From the NCBI RefSeq assembly GCF_950295315.1, contig NC_080172.1, positions 81,363,118 to 81,427,117 on the forward strand: 64,000 nt of DNA, read 5' to 3'. Source of the DNA: Erinaceus europaeus (taxonomy: Eukaryota; Chordata; Mammalia; Eulipotyphla; Erinaceidae). Every line of letters begins with the position of its first letter. Position 1 is the stretch's first letter. Under the pieces are notes generated by a model. The model was not told the DNA's origin, did not search any database, and was given only the letters and a program-made list of their open reading frames with translations. Made by a program: the position numbers and the translations under genes. This document shows positions 11,636 through 21,219 of the stretch, piece after piece.

Positions 11636-12575
11636 TCTCCAAGTCTTTGATAGTCAGAGAAATGCAAATAAAGACAACAATGAGCTACTACTTCACTCCT
11701 GTGAGAATGTCATACATCAGAAATGGTAGCAGCAACTCCTGCACTGCTGATGGAAATGTAAATTGGTCCAACTCCTGTAGACAGCAGTCTGGGAAACTCT
11801 AGGAAGGCTAGAAATGGACTTACCCTGTTGACCCTGAAATTCCTCTCCTGGGGATATATCCTAAGGAATCCAACATACCCATCCAAAAAGATCTGTGTAC
11901 ACATATGTTCTTAGCAGCATAATTTGTAATAGCCAAAACCTGGAAGCAACCCAGGTGTCCAACAACAGATGAATGGCTGAGCAAGTTGTGGTATATATAC
12001 ACAATGGAATACTACTCAGCTATTAAAAATGGTGACTTCACCATTTTCAGTCCATCTTGGATAGAGCTTGAAGAAATCATGTTAAGTGAAATAAGCCAGA
12101 AACAGAAGGATGAATATGGGATGATCTCACTCTCAGGAAGAAGTTGAAAAACAACATCAGAAGAGAAAACACAAGTAGAACCTGAAATGGAATTGGCGTA
12201 TCACACTGGAGTTGTTGTATTGCACCAAAGTAAGACTCTGGGGTCAGTGTGGGGGAGAGTGCAGGTCCTGGAAAATGATAACAGAGGACCTATTGGGGGT
12301 TTTATTGCTGTGTGCAAAACTATGAAATGTTATTCATGTACAAACTATTGTATTCAATGTCAAATATAAAACATTAACCCCCCCCAATAAAGGTGCCCAA
12401 GTTGGGTGCCCATGTTGGGCGCCGGATGCTGGCACATAGCTCCATTTCACAACCAATCTCTTAAATGTTTATCAATTTAATAAAAATACTATTATTTGTT
12501 TTATTTTTTCATTCACAAAATTGTGTAGATTTACTAGATAAAATGAACCTTAGTATCTATTTCTGTCACTTCTTT

Positions 12576-12770
12576 GGGGCCAGGCATTGGCACCTGTTTA
12601 AGTGCAAAAGGGCCTATATTCAAGCCTTTGATCCCCACCTTCACGGGGAAAGCTTCAGTAGTGGTGAAGTAGGGCTGCAATTGTCTCTCTCTTTCCCTCT
12701 CTGACTCACTTTCCCCTCTCAATTTTCTTCTCTCTCTATCCAATAACAATGTTTTTTTTTTAAGGTAATT
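12576..12770 (+). mobile_element. Type A SINE, diverged
   Basis: GGGGCCAGGCATTGGCACC head, GGGGAAAGCTTCAG body and ATCCAATAAC tail. Confidence 0.8.
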
Positions 12771-12774
12771 TTTT

Positions 12775-12975
12775 GGTGCTGGGTGGCTGCACACTTGCTT
12801 GAACACACATGTTACATTGCCATAAGGACCAGAGTTCAAGCCCCCTGTCTGCAGAGGGGAAGCTTCACAAGAGGTGGATCAGGGCTGCAGGTGTCTCTTT
12901 GTCTTTCTCTTTTTCTATCTTCCTCTTCCCTCTTAATTTCAGGCTGTCTTTATACAATAAAGATAATAAAAATAA
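12775..12975 (+). mobile_element. Type A SINE
   Basis: Head GGTGCTGGGTGGCTGCACAC, body GGGGAAGCTTCACAAG, tail TACAATAAAGATAAT. It lies directly after another type A copy. Confidence 0.85.
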
Positions 12976-13029
12976 ATGGTACATTTGTATTACTTCTCAT
13001 GATATTTTACATCTATAGATTAGTTCTGA

Positions 13030-13315
13030 GGAGTATCTTTTTATTAATGATCTAATAATAATTTACAAGATTGTAAGAGGTATAATTGTAATAGGTGCTT
13101 AATTCCATACAGTCCCCACTACCAAAGTTCTGTGTCCCATCCTCTCCACTGGAAACATCCCTATTTTTTATCCTTCTGGGAGTATGGACCAAAATTGTTT
13201 TTAGGATACAGAAGATGGGAGTTCTGGTTTCTATAATTGCTTCTCTGCTGGACATAGGCATTGGCAGGTTGACCAAATCTCTAGTCCATTTCTATCTTTC
13301 ACTAGTGGAGTAGGG
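13030..13315 (-). repeat. L1-3'-end-like repeat, part 1
   Basis: Contains CCCCACTACCAAAGTTCTG and TGGACCAAAATTG. The same text recurs at about 25290-25340 and 26450-26600. It is split by the solo LTR at 13316 and resumes at 13680. Confidence 0.6.
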
Positions 13316-13673
13316 TGTTGTTAAAATTTCGGAAGGCTCTTGCCGGCAGGTTGGCTTCACGGGCGGGTAACAGAGATGCGGAGACAACGGCTGGGCAGGG
13401 CAGCTGTATTTCTTTATTCAGGAACAACGATTCATAAACTAAGACAAACTAATCACCAAACAGAACTCTGCTGTCTCTTTGTGGCGGCGCAAGCACTCTC
13501 TCTCTTACTCTCGAACTCAGGAATTCAGGAACCCTCCAACTCTGGTACTCTGGAACTCAGGAACCCTCTCTCGGGGTTCCTTGGGGCGGGGCCAAGTGGG
13601 CCCAGGAAATTAACTGGACTGATGCAATTCTCTTGGCGGGGGAGAACTAGAACCCAATGTAAAGCATACAACA
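13316..13673 (-). mobile_element. Solo LTR, class II-like, 6-bp target duplication
   Basis: On the minus strand it starts TGTTGTATGC and ends TTTTAACAACA. The 6-bp GTAGGG is repeated exactly at 13310-13315 and 13674-13679. Reverse-strand AATAAAGAAATAC gives the polyadenylation signal, and the U5 has GTTACCCGCCCGTGAAGCC, shared with the 64-326 LTR. The LTRs recombined and the internal region was lost. Confidence 0.88.
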
Positions 13674-13679
13674 GTAGGG

Positions 13680-13768
13680 CTCTGAAGAGGCAAGGTTCCA
13701 GGAAGCATTGGTAAGGTTGTCTGATCAGGGAAGGCAGGATGTAATCATAGTAGCATCTGCAACTTGGT
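13680..13768 (-). repeat. L1-3'-end-like repeat, part 2
   Basis: Continues the 13030-13315 repeat. The order of phrases (CATTGG, then AAGGTTGTCTG, then CATCTGCA) parallels 26605-26660. Confidence 0.55.
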
Positions 13769-13781
13769 ATCTCCAGCTAGC

Positions 13782-13816
<35 letters not shown>

Positions 13817-14490
13817 CCAGGAACCAAGCTCATGGCAGCAAGGCAATTCAAATCTGTGTTCATCCGAGCTCCCCAGAGTCTGGCGGGTAGCACACCTGTT
13901 TAAGCCACTTGGCACAGACCGATGTCAGCCTCCAGGTCTGCACGTGCGCACTCCTCCAGGTTGGAACACGGAAGAGCCAAGTCAGAAACAGCAGTGGCTT
14001 GACAATACCATACACAGTTAGGAAAGGGGCGGAGAAAGGTGAAAGGGGGCTGGGAAAGGTAGGAACTTCCTTAGCAACTGTTGCTAGGGATTTAACTGGT
14101 AGAATTAATAATATCCTGCGGTCTTGAGGGTAGAAAAAAGAATATATTAAATGAGCAGAATGGGTGGGGGAATAGGGGGGAAGCCTTAAGTCATTTTTAG
14201 ACAAAGCAGAAGACTGATATGTAGATAATAAAAGGATGGGCCATAGTATCAAGGAATGCAGGGTGGAGCAGGGGGAGCTGGTTTAATGTTTTAAGGAATG
14301 TTGGGCTCCTGAAGGCAGAAAAATTCAGGGTGCTTTGTGAGGCAGGGAGTCTGATAAGATGAGGCAAACATTTGGGGTCCTTGTGTCTTTCCTCACTTGA
14401 CCTCTTAGTAGAGAGAGAGACTGACAGCATAGATGCACCCCTCAGGTCAAACCCTGCCAAGCTCTACCACATCCTCACAATTTCCCTACA
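13769..14490 (-). mobile_element. Probable solo LTR, older
   Basis: It interrupts a repeat whose two halves resume on both sides. TTGGT occurs at 13764-13768 and 14491-14495, a possible 5-bp target duplication. On the minus strand it begins TGTAGGGAAATTG. A (GA)n run at about 13788-13812 lies near its other end, where the canonical CA is missing. Confidence 0.5.
13786..13813. repeat. (GA)n microsatellite
   Basis: An uninterrupted GA dinucleotide run. Confidence 0.9.
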
Positions 14491-15190
14491 TTGGTGGATG
14501 AAATGCAGTAAAATAGAAAGCAGGAGAATAAGATTTAATTAACAGGAACAATATTATAGAAATAGAGCAAATGAAAGGGCAGAAAGAAGGGTAGAAAGAA
14601 GCTAGGAAGTCAATTTCAGGCATGCTCTTAGGAGCCACTGTCTCAATAATCTTTGATTTGCTTGATAGCTCACATACAAGGGGATTAAAAATAATGTCTG
14701 AGAAGATGGTGCCAGAGTTGAGACAAGACTAGAACCAGGAAGAAGGAATAGGGCAGAGAGTTGCTCAAATTCAAAGAATTTGATAAATGCAATTAACTCT
14801 TCACTATAATTACCTAATATGGGGCTCATATCTATTCATATGTACAACCTCTGAGTCTTTGTCAAGTCAGGAACATCTAGGTTGCTCTTATTTCAGGACC
14901 AGTCTTAAGATTAAGCCTCTTTTTGGAGAGTGGGGCAAGCCCTACCACTATTATTTCATAGTGAGGGTACAGTCCAGAAGAAGCCTACAGAAGGGCTTAT
15001 AATGATGTTCTTAATTGGTATAACCAGCGATGGTAGAGAGAGGGCTCTATCAGAGGTCTAGACACTTATTATCTATGGGGAAATCCAAAGATTCTCTGTC
15101 TAGGGTGAGCTGTCTTTTTCAAAATTCCTTGCTTATCTTGTAAACCATTACCAAATCACTGGTAAACATTCCTTAAAGTAAGAAAAACAA
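14491..15190 (-). repeat. Dispersed repeat related to 26640-26800, then unassigned
   Basis: ATGAAATGCAGTAAAATAG and, later, GGCATGCTCTTAGGAGCC parallel the text just before the Vingi copy at 26803. After about 14700 I recognise nothing. Confidence 0.45.
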
Positions 15191-15204
15191 ACAAACAAAA
15201 CACC

Positions 15205-15315
15205 CAGTCCCCATCTTCAGGGGATAAGTTTCAAAAGCAGTGTAAGTATCTCTCTTTCTCCCTCTCCATCTCCCTCTCTTCTTTTAAATTCTCTCTTACC
15301 TATAAAAAAAATTAA
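15205..15315 (+). mobile_element. Type A SINE fragment, headless
   Basis: Begins at CCCAGTCCCCATCTTCAGG and ends TATAAAAAAAATT. The tRNA-like head is absent. Confidence 0.65.
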
Positions 15316-15559
15316 AGAAATATATGCCAGCCATCCAGAATCATTATACAGTATTTAGAAGGTACACAGTAAGCAGAAGCTGTTCTTTCTCTGACAGTGG
15401 TAGGCCACTGTGTTAGCTTTAGTCAAAGTACAATTCTGCAGCAACCTCAGCTTGTGGTAGCTGTGACTACAAAGGACAGATCACAGCCCTGAATTTAGTG
15501 ACAGTAGCAATTTCCTGATTCTTTGAAGCCCACTGGTAAACATAAGAGTGAAAGTACTA

Positions 15560-15700
15560 TGTGGTGACCAGGGATTTGAACCCAGGTCTTCATGCATGGT
15601 AAAATATGTGCTCTACTGGTGACCTGTATCTAGTCTTTTCTTTTTTGTTTTTCCCCAGGGAACTGCTCAGTTCTGGCATATGGCAAAGACTGCTGAATTT
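15560..15700 (-). mobile_element. Old SINE fragment
   Basis: ACCAGGGATTTGAACCCAGG is a tRNA-like B box on the minus strand, followed by CTCAGTTCTGGCATATGG as in type D elements. Confidence 0.45.
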
Positions 15701-15831
15701 GGCTATATGAAAATGCACATATTTACACAAAACAAAAGTTTAAAGAAAAAAATACAAGGAAATTTGTAGTTTCTTTGACAAATGAATATGTTCTTGAATC
15801 GTTGTGGAGTTGTTTCAAAACAACAGATGTG

Positions 15832-15968
15832 CCAAGAGAGATAGTATCAGCTGTAGAGTAGTAGATTTTCATGTGTGAGGCACCCGGTGTCCTAGATTTA
15901 ATCTTTAATAATCACCACAAGTCAGAGCTAGCAGTATTCTGGCAAAAAAAAAAAAAAAAAAAGAAAAA
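15832..15968 (+). mobile_element. Type D-like SINE, diverged
   Basis: GAGAGATAGTATCAGC head, AGAGCTAGCAGTATTCTGG body and a long A-rich tail. Confidence 0.55.
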
Positions 15969-16344
15969 AGAAAGAAAAACGTAAATCAATTAGTTAAGAT
16001 AAAACTTCAAATAAACAAGAAAAACACTCCTTTCATGAGGGAAATACTGCAGTTACAAAAAAAAAAGCAGAGAGAAGAGTTAACAGGAAAAAACATTTTT
16101 TAATAAGTTAGAAGGATAAAGACAAGTATTAAATCATCTCATTCATCTGTAACATATAAAGAAACAAAGCTATGGTGCAGCCAAACAAAAACAAGCACTT
16201 AAACTCTGACCACAAAAAAATGAGACTGCCAGAGGTAAATGGGGGAGGGGTTTAAAAGCAGGGAGGAAGTACAACCTACTGTTTTAGAAACAGATTAGCA
16301 CTTGGGTGTGGTACCACATTTTGAAGAGGTACAATTGTACTGCT

Positions 16345-16475
16345 GGGGGGCGCCTAGATAGCATAATGGTTATGCAAAGATACTCTTGTGCCTGAGGCTA
16401 TGAAGTCTCTGGTTCAATCCCCTGCACCACCATAAACCAGAGCTGAGTAGTACTCTGGTAATTTTTTTTTTTTAA
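16345..16475 (+). mobile_element. Type D SINE
   Basis: CTAGATAGCATAATGGTTATGC, GGTTCAATCCCC (B box) and CCAGAGCTGAGTAG are intact. Confidence 0.85.
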
Positions 16476-16479
16476 AAAA

Positions 16480-16655
16480 AGAATTTTCCACCTTCTGCAC
16501 CCCATAATGACCCTGGGTCCATATTCCCAGAGGGATAAAGAATAGGAAAGCTATCAGGGGAGAGGATGGAATAAGAGTTCTGGTAGTGGGAATTGTGTGG
16601 AGTTATATTCCTTTTATCCTATGGTTTTTGTGTTTCCTTTTCATAAATAAAAATT
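16480..16655 (+). mobile_element. L1 3' UTR end
   Basis: CCACCTTCTGCACCCC followed by AGGGATAAAGAATAGG and GTAGTGGGAATTGTGTGG, ending in CATAAATAAAAATTTT. The same phrases occur at 43075-43240 and 45170-45350. Confidence 0.7.
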
Positions 16656-16667
16656 TTAAGAGAGTGA

Positions 16668-16945
16668 GGGAGTCAGGTGGTAGCACAGCGGGTTAAGCAC
16701 ATATGGTATGAAGCACAAGGACCAGCAGAAGGATCCCAGTTCAAGCCCCCGGCTCCCCACCTGCAGGAAAGTCGATTCACAATGGGTGAAGCAGGTCTGC
16801 AGGTATCTTTCTCTCCCCCTCTGTCTTCCCTTCCTTTCTCCATTTCTCTCTGTCCTATCTAACAATGACAACATCAATAACAACAACAATAATAACTACA
16901 ACAAGGGCAACAAAAGGGAAAAATAAATATTAAAAAGAGAGAGAG
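16668..16945 (+). mobile_element. Type B SINE
   Basis: GGGAGTCAGGTGGTAGCACAG head, full body and AACAACAACAATAATAAC tail ending GGGCAACAAAAGG. Confidence 0.9.
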
Positions 16946-17304
16946 AATTAAAAAAATAATGTAGTGTTAAAACATAAATGGTTCTGTTGGGGGACAGGAA
17001 TTAAGTATTTGGGGGAAAGAAACTGCTGCCCAGGAAATGGAAGTGACAGGTGTGGCTTAGAATGGTGAAGGCAGAGGTTGGGTGTTATAAACTAGACTAG
17101 ACCTGTGGGCATTTCTTGCTGTCTTTGCTAGGTGAGCCTCCCATGAGTAAAAGCTCTGGGGGCTTCTCTCTCTCCCTCTACTGAGGTGAGCGCCACATCC
17201 AGATATGAATAAGGGGGCTCTACTCTCTCTCTCTCTCTCTGTCTCTCTCTTGGCCTAACATATGAATGTTCTCAGTTTTCTTGAATAAAGTTTAAAATTC
17301 CTGA
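16946..17304. other. Unassigned stretch with a (TC)n run
   Basis: A (TC)n microsatellite at about 17221-17250. CAGTTTTCTTGAATAAAG at about 17273-17290 suggests the end of an LTR or other polyadenylated element, which I cannot name. Confidence 0.35.
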
Positions 17305-17582
17305 AAATCTTAAGCGCACATGGTGCAAAGCGCAAGGACAAGAGAATCCCAGTTCCAGCCCCTGACTCCCCACCTGCAGGAGAGTCTCTTCACAGGCAGT
17401 GAAGTAGGTCTGCAGGTGTCTCTATCTTTCTCTCCCCCTTCTCTCTGTCTTCCCCTCCTCTCTCTATTACTCTCTGTCCTATCTAACAATGACGACATAA
17501 ATAACAACAACAACAACAATAACTACAACAACAATAAAAAACAACAAGGGCAACAAAAGGGAAAATAAATAAATATAAAAAA
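17305..17582 (+). mobile_element. Type B SINE, head-truncated
   Basis: Begins at TTAAGCGCACATGGTGC without the first bases of the head. The tail has AACAACAACAACAATAAC. Confidence 0.88.
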
Positions 17583-17721
17583 ATTCCTGAAAATCATGCT
17601 CTCTCCTCAATTTTTTGTTGAGATTGTGCTTGATGGATTTTTAAATATTGGGGAAACAAATGCAGCCAGTTAATTTGCCCCAGTACATTTCTGTGAACCA
17701 ACATTACAAAAAAAAAAAAAA

Positions 17722-17865
17722 AAAAAACTGGTGAAATAGCTCTTTTGGATAAAGCACTGATTTATCAGATGTACAACCCAGATTCAAGCCTTGTCCTCAT
17801 CACATTGAAGGATATTTTGGTGCTGTTTGAACATACAATGTGTAGTAAAAAAAAAAAAAAAAAGT
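17722..17865 (+). mobile_element. Older tRNA-like SINE
   Basis: CTGGTGAAATAGCTC followed by ATTCAAGCCTTG resembles the element at 39358-39525 and is more diverged than types A-D. Confidence 0.45.
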
Positions 17866-18112
17866 GTTCAAACTGTTTCTAAGACTTGTGAGTACTGTCG
17901 TGGTTGTCTTTGGGATGGTGAGAATCCAGAACTTTGATCTTATAACATACTATTAATAACAAATAAAAATAAATACAGTAAGTTAGGAGAAAAAAAAGAA
18001 AATACAATGTGGTCCTCATAACTATGGACAGTTCATTTTTGACAAGGGGGTCCAAAATATTAAATGGAGAGTCTGTCTTTTCAGCAGGTAGTGTTGAGAA
18101 AATTGGATTGAG

Positions 18113-18325
18113 GAGCCAGGCAGTGGCACAGCTGGCTAAGTGTACACACCAAAGTGCACAAGGACCCGGGTTTAAGCCTCTGGTCCCCACCTGCAGGGGG
18201 AAAGCTTCATGATTGGTGAAGCAGGGCTGCAGGTGTTTCTCTATCTCTCTTCCTTTCTATCGCCCCTACTCCTCTCAATTTCTAGCTGTCTCTATCCAAT
18301 AAACAAATCAAGAAAAAAAAAAAAG
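18113..18325 (+). mobile_element. Type A SINE in L1
   Basis: Splits the L1 phrase AAAATTGGATT, which is repeated on both sides as target duplication (about 18099-18110 and 18326-18336). Full-length. Confidence 0.9.
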
Positions 18326-18540
18326 AAAATTGGATTTAAAAGTGCAAGCACATGAAATTGAAACTGGACCACCAATACATAAAAGTAAACTCTGTGGATC
18401 AAAGATACAGACATTAGACCAGAAACTATCAAATACATAGAAGAAAATATTGGAAGAACTCTTCATGATATATGCTTTAAAATGTCTTCAAAGACTCAAG
18501 TCCAACAGTAAAGAAATCAAGAACAAAAATATATCAATGA

Positions 18541-18745
18541 GGGGCTGAGTGGTGGCACACCTGGTTGAGCACACGTTACAATGCCCAAGGACCCAAGTTC
18601 AAGCCCCCTGTCCCTATCTGCAGGGGGAAAATTGCTAGTGGTGAAGCTGTGTTGCAGGTATCTCTCTCTATCTCTCCCTCTCTCTCACCCCCTCCCTCTT
18701 GATTTCTAGCTCTCTATCCAATAAGTAAAGCTAATAACAAAAAAA
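18541..18745 (+). mobile_element. Type A SINE in L1
   Basis: GGGGCTGAGTGGTGGCACACC head and a TCTATCCAATAAGTAAAG tail. ATATATCAATGA-like flanks occur before it and GATGAATATATATAAATG after. Confidence 0.9.
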
Positions 18746-19084
18746 GGATGAATATATATAAATGGGACTTCAAATTGAAAATTTTCTGCACAGAAAATGG
18801 TATCATCACCCAAACAGAGAGACTCTTTACAGATGGAAGATTTTTACACAACATACTTCAGGTAAAGGACCAAAATACATTTAAAAAAAAAAGTCAACAA
18901 ACTAGCACCAAAAAAGCAAGCAAGAAAATGGGGTGATGACATGGACAGAAACTTCACCAAGGAAGAGATCCAAACAGACAACAGGCATATAAGAAGATGC
19001 TTAAAGTCACTGATTATCAGAGAAATGCAAATAAAGACAACAGTGAAATACCATTTTATAGCCATGAGAAAGGACAGTGTTAAG

Positions 19085-19402
19085 GGGATGGGGTGGTAGT
19101 GCAGTGGGTTAAGAGCACATGGCACACGAAGTGCAAGCATCAGAATAAGGATCTCCATCTGCAGGGGTGTAGCTTCACAAGCAGTGAAGCAGATCTGCAG
19201 GTGTCTGTCTTTCTCTCCCCCCATCTTCCTGACGTCTTTAGATTTCTCTCTGTCCTATATAACAACAACGACAACAATAATAACCACAACAATGATAAAA
19301 CAACCAGGGCAACAAAAAGGAAAAAGAATAGCTTCCAGGAGCAGTGGATTCATAGCGCAGGCACCAAGACTGAGCTCCAGTAATAACCTTGGAGGCAAAA
19401 AA
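19085..19402 (+). mobile_element. Type B SINE with extra 3' module
   Basis: After the usual GGGCAACAAAAAGG tail it continues with TTCCAGGAGCAGTGGATTC and ends AACCTTGGAGGCAAAAA. This module also appears at 19640-19710, 29060-29128 and 52818-52890. Confidence 0.88.
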
Positions 19403-19470
19403 AAAAAAAAAAAAAAAGAAAGAAAGAAAGAAAGGAAGGAAGGAAGGAAGGAAGAAAGAAAAAGAAAGGA
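19400..19470. repeat. Poly-A / (GAAA)n / (GGAA)n microsatellite
   Basis: It grew from the A-rich tail of the 19085 SINE. Confidence 0.85.
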
Positions 19471-19623
19471 CAGTGTTAGACAAGTGTTAGAGAGGAAGTG
19501 GGAGGAAAGACACTTTTGCACTCCTGGTATGAAGTATAAATTGGTAGATTGCCTAGCACACTAGAAATAGACCTACCCTATGACCTAGAAATTTCTCTGC
19601 TGGGGACTTACCTTCTTCTTCTT

Positions 19624-19990
19624 TTTTTTTCTTTCTTTTTTTTTTCTTTTTTTTTCTCCTCCAGGGTTATTGCTGGGCTCGGTGCCTGCACCATGAATCC
19701 ACCGCTCCTGGAGGCCATTTTTTCCCCCTTTTTGTTGTCCTAGTTGTTGCAGCCTGGTTGCGGTTATTGTTGACATTGCTTTGTTGTTGGATAGAACAGA
19801 GAGAAATGGAGAGAGGAGGGGAAGACAGAGAGAGGGGGAGAGAAAGATAGACACCTGCAGACCTGCCTCACTGCCCGTGAAGCGACTCCCCTGCAGGTGG
19901 GGAGCCGGGGGCTCGAACCGGGATCCTTACGCCGGTCCCTGTGCTTTGCGCCACGTGCGCTTAACCCACTGCGCCACCGCCCGACCCCCA
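19624..19990 (-). mobile_element. Type B SINE with 3' module, inside Vingi tail
   Basis: Minus-strand head ends at GCGCCACCGCCCGACCCCCA and the extra module CCTCCAGGGTTATTGCTGGG is at the other end. It is flanked by the 13-bp CTT-rich duplication. Confidence 0.9.
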
Positions 19991-20001
19991 CCTTCTTCTT
20001 C

Positions 20002-20095
20002 TTCTAGTGTTTGCCCTTCTTCTGTAGCCAGTCAACAGCGTCAGGTTGAGCCTGATGTCTGCTTGTTGCTGGCTTTGAAAGTGACTGGGATCCAT
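20002..20095 (-). CDS. Mini-ORF spanning the Vingi deletion junction
   Basis: The first ATG after the ribozyme (20095-20093, context CACATGG) opens a frame beginning MDPSHFQSQQ that crosses the deletion joint. In this frame the 3' part is not read in the reverse transcriptase frame, so the product would be a chimeric peptide of about 30 residues. I infer that the first part is the authentic Vingi N-terminus. No function is claimed for the peptide. Confidence 0.4.
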
Positions 20096-20116
20096 GTGGA
20101 TTCAGTCGGCTAGGAA

Positions 20117-20186
20117 GGATCGTCAGTTTCCCCAATAAATGGGTACTCACGGGATGCACCACGAGAAGGTAGATCCAATGCATCCC
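20117..20186 (-). ncRNA. Predicted HDV-like self-cleaving ribozyme
   Basis: Minus-strand fold in the nested double-pseudoknot order. P1 GGGATGC (20186-20180) pairs with GCATCCC (20157-20151), 7 bp. P2 GGATC (20176-20172) pairs with GATCC (20121-20117). P3 ACC (20170-20168) pairs with GGT (20160-20158) and encloses loop TTCTCGT. P4 CCCA (20143-20140) pairs with TGGG (20134-20131). The strand joining P4 to P2 holds CTGA; its C (20126) is four bases from P2, the spacing of the catalytic C75 in HDV. Cleavage would occur just before 20186, the element's own 5' end. This was folded by eye and is not tested. Confidence 0.72.
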
Positions 20187-20227
20187 GGGACTTACCTAAA
20201 GGAAACAAAGAAAAAAACACCTATAAG

Positions 20228-20490
20228 AACAGATATATGGAGGCACAAACCACAAGGACTGGCATAAGGATCCCGGTTAGAGCCCCTGGCTCCCCACCTG
20301 CAGGGGAGTCGCTTCACAGGCGGTGAAGCAGGTCTGCAGGTGTCTGTCTTTCTCTCCCCCTCTCTGTCTTCCCCTCCTCTCTCCATTTCTCTCTGTCCTA
20401 TCCAGAAACGACAACAACAGCAACTACAACAATAACAACAATGATGATAAACAACAAGAGCAACAAAAGGGAAAATCATAAAAAAAAAAA
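20228..20490 (+). mobile_element. Type B SINE, head-truncated, in L1
   Basis: Starts within the head (CACAAGGACTGGC), then the usual body and an AACAACAACAGCAAC tail. Confidence 0.88.
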
Positions 20491-20505
20491 AAAAACATAT
20501 ATGTA

Positions 20506-20710
20506 GGGGCCGGGTGGTGTTGCACCTGGTTGAGTGCACGTTATGGTGTGTAAGGAACCGGGTTCAAGTCCCCAGTCCCCACCTGCAGGAGGAAACCTTT
20601 GTGAGTGGTGAAGCAGGGCTACAGGTGTCTCACTGTCTCTTTATCTACCCCTCCTCTCAATTCCTGGTTGTCTCTATCCAATAAATAAAGATAATAATAA
20701 AAAAAAACTT
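20506..20710 (+). mobile_element. Type A SINE in L1
   Basis: GGGGCCGGGTGGTGTTGCACC head and TCTATCCAATAAATAAAG tail. Confidence 0.9.
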
Positions 20711-20711
20711 T

Positions 20712-20985
20712 GGGGGTCGGCGGTAGCCCAGCGGGTTAAGCACACGTGGCACAAAGAGCAAGGACTTGAGAAAGGATCCCGGTTCTAGCCCCCAGCTCCC
20801 CATCTGCAGGGGAGTCATTTCACAGGCGGTGAAGCAGGTCTGAAGGTGTCTTTCTCTCCCCCTCTCTGTCTTCCCCTCCATTCTCCATTTCTCTCTTTCC
20901 TATCCAATAACGATGACATCAACAACAACAATAACTACAATAATAAAAACAAAGGCAACAAAAAGGAAATAAATTAAAAATTACA
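20712..20985 (+). mobile_element. Type B SINE in L1
   Basis: GGGGGTCGGCGGTAGCCCAGC head and AACAACAACAATAACTAC tail. It is the third SINE in tandem here. Confidence 0.9.
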
Positions 20986-21219
20986 TTTATACATTTAAAA
21001 AAATGAATAGATATATATCACTATGTTCATAGCAGCACAATTCGTAGTAGCCAAAACTTGGAAGCAGCCCAGATACCTAACAACAGATGACTGGCTAAAA
21101 ACATTTACCATATATACATATGACAGACTATTACTTAGTGTTGAAAAATGATGAAGCCATCTCCTTTGCATCATCTTGTATAAAACTCAAATACGTCATT
21201 GTTAGATAAACCTAAAAGA

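Larger units (their letters stand above)
7860..12395 (+). mobile_element. Decayed L1 retrotransposon, plus strand, interrupted
   Basis: From 8000 to 8900 it carries ORF1-like sequence: a stretch rich in AGA/GAA codons (coiled-coil region), then TGGCTTACCAGAGGAAG, then the RNA-binding end. From about 9000 to 11210 it carries ORF2 pieces: endonuclease (about 9240-9540), an open piece at 9724-10086, and reverse transcriptase. From 11640 it continues into the ORF2 end and 3' UTR, stopping at AATAAAGG near 12392. All frames are broken. A SINE sits at 10650-10935 and an LTR at about 11262-11635. Confidence 0.85.
20001..20186 (-). mobile_element. Vingi-derived non-autonomous element
   Basis: Two parts are joined. 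The 3' part (20058-20001) matches the last ~55 bp of both longer Vingi copies up to the stop and (GAA)n tail. The 5' part (20186-20059, 128 bp) has no counterpart in the two truncated copies, and I infer that it is the Vingi 5' end. Everything between has been lost by internal deletion, as is known for hedgehog Vingi derivatives. The 5' end is complete, because it abuts the target duplication exactly. Confidence 0.85.
19603..20197 (-). mobile_element. Nested insertion: Vingi derivative plus SINE in its tail
   Basis: The 11-bp GGGACTTACCT occurs at 19603-19613 and 20187-20197 and is the target duplication of the Vingi derivative in L1. Inside it, CCTTCTTCTTCTT (13 bp) occurs at 19611-19623 and 19991-20003, the target duplication of the SINE, which used the Vingi (GAA)n tail as its landing site. 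Confidence 0.85.
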
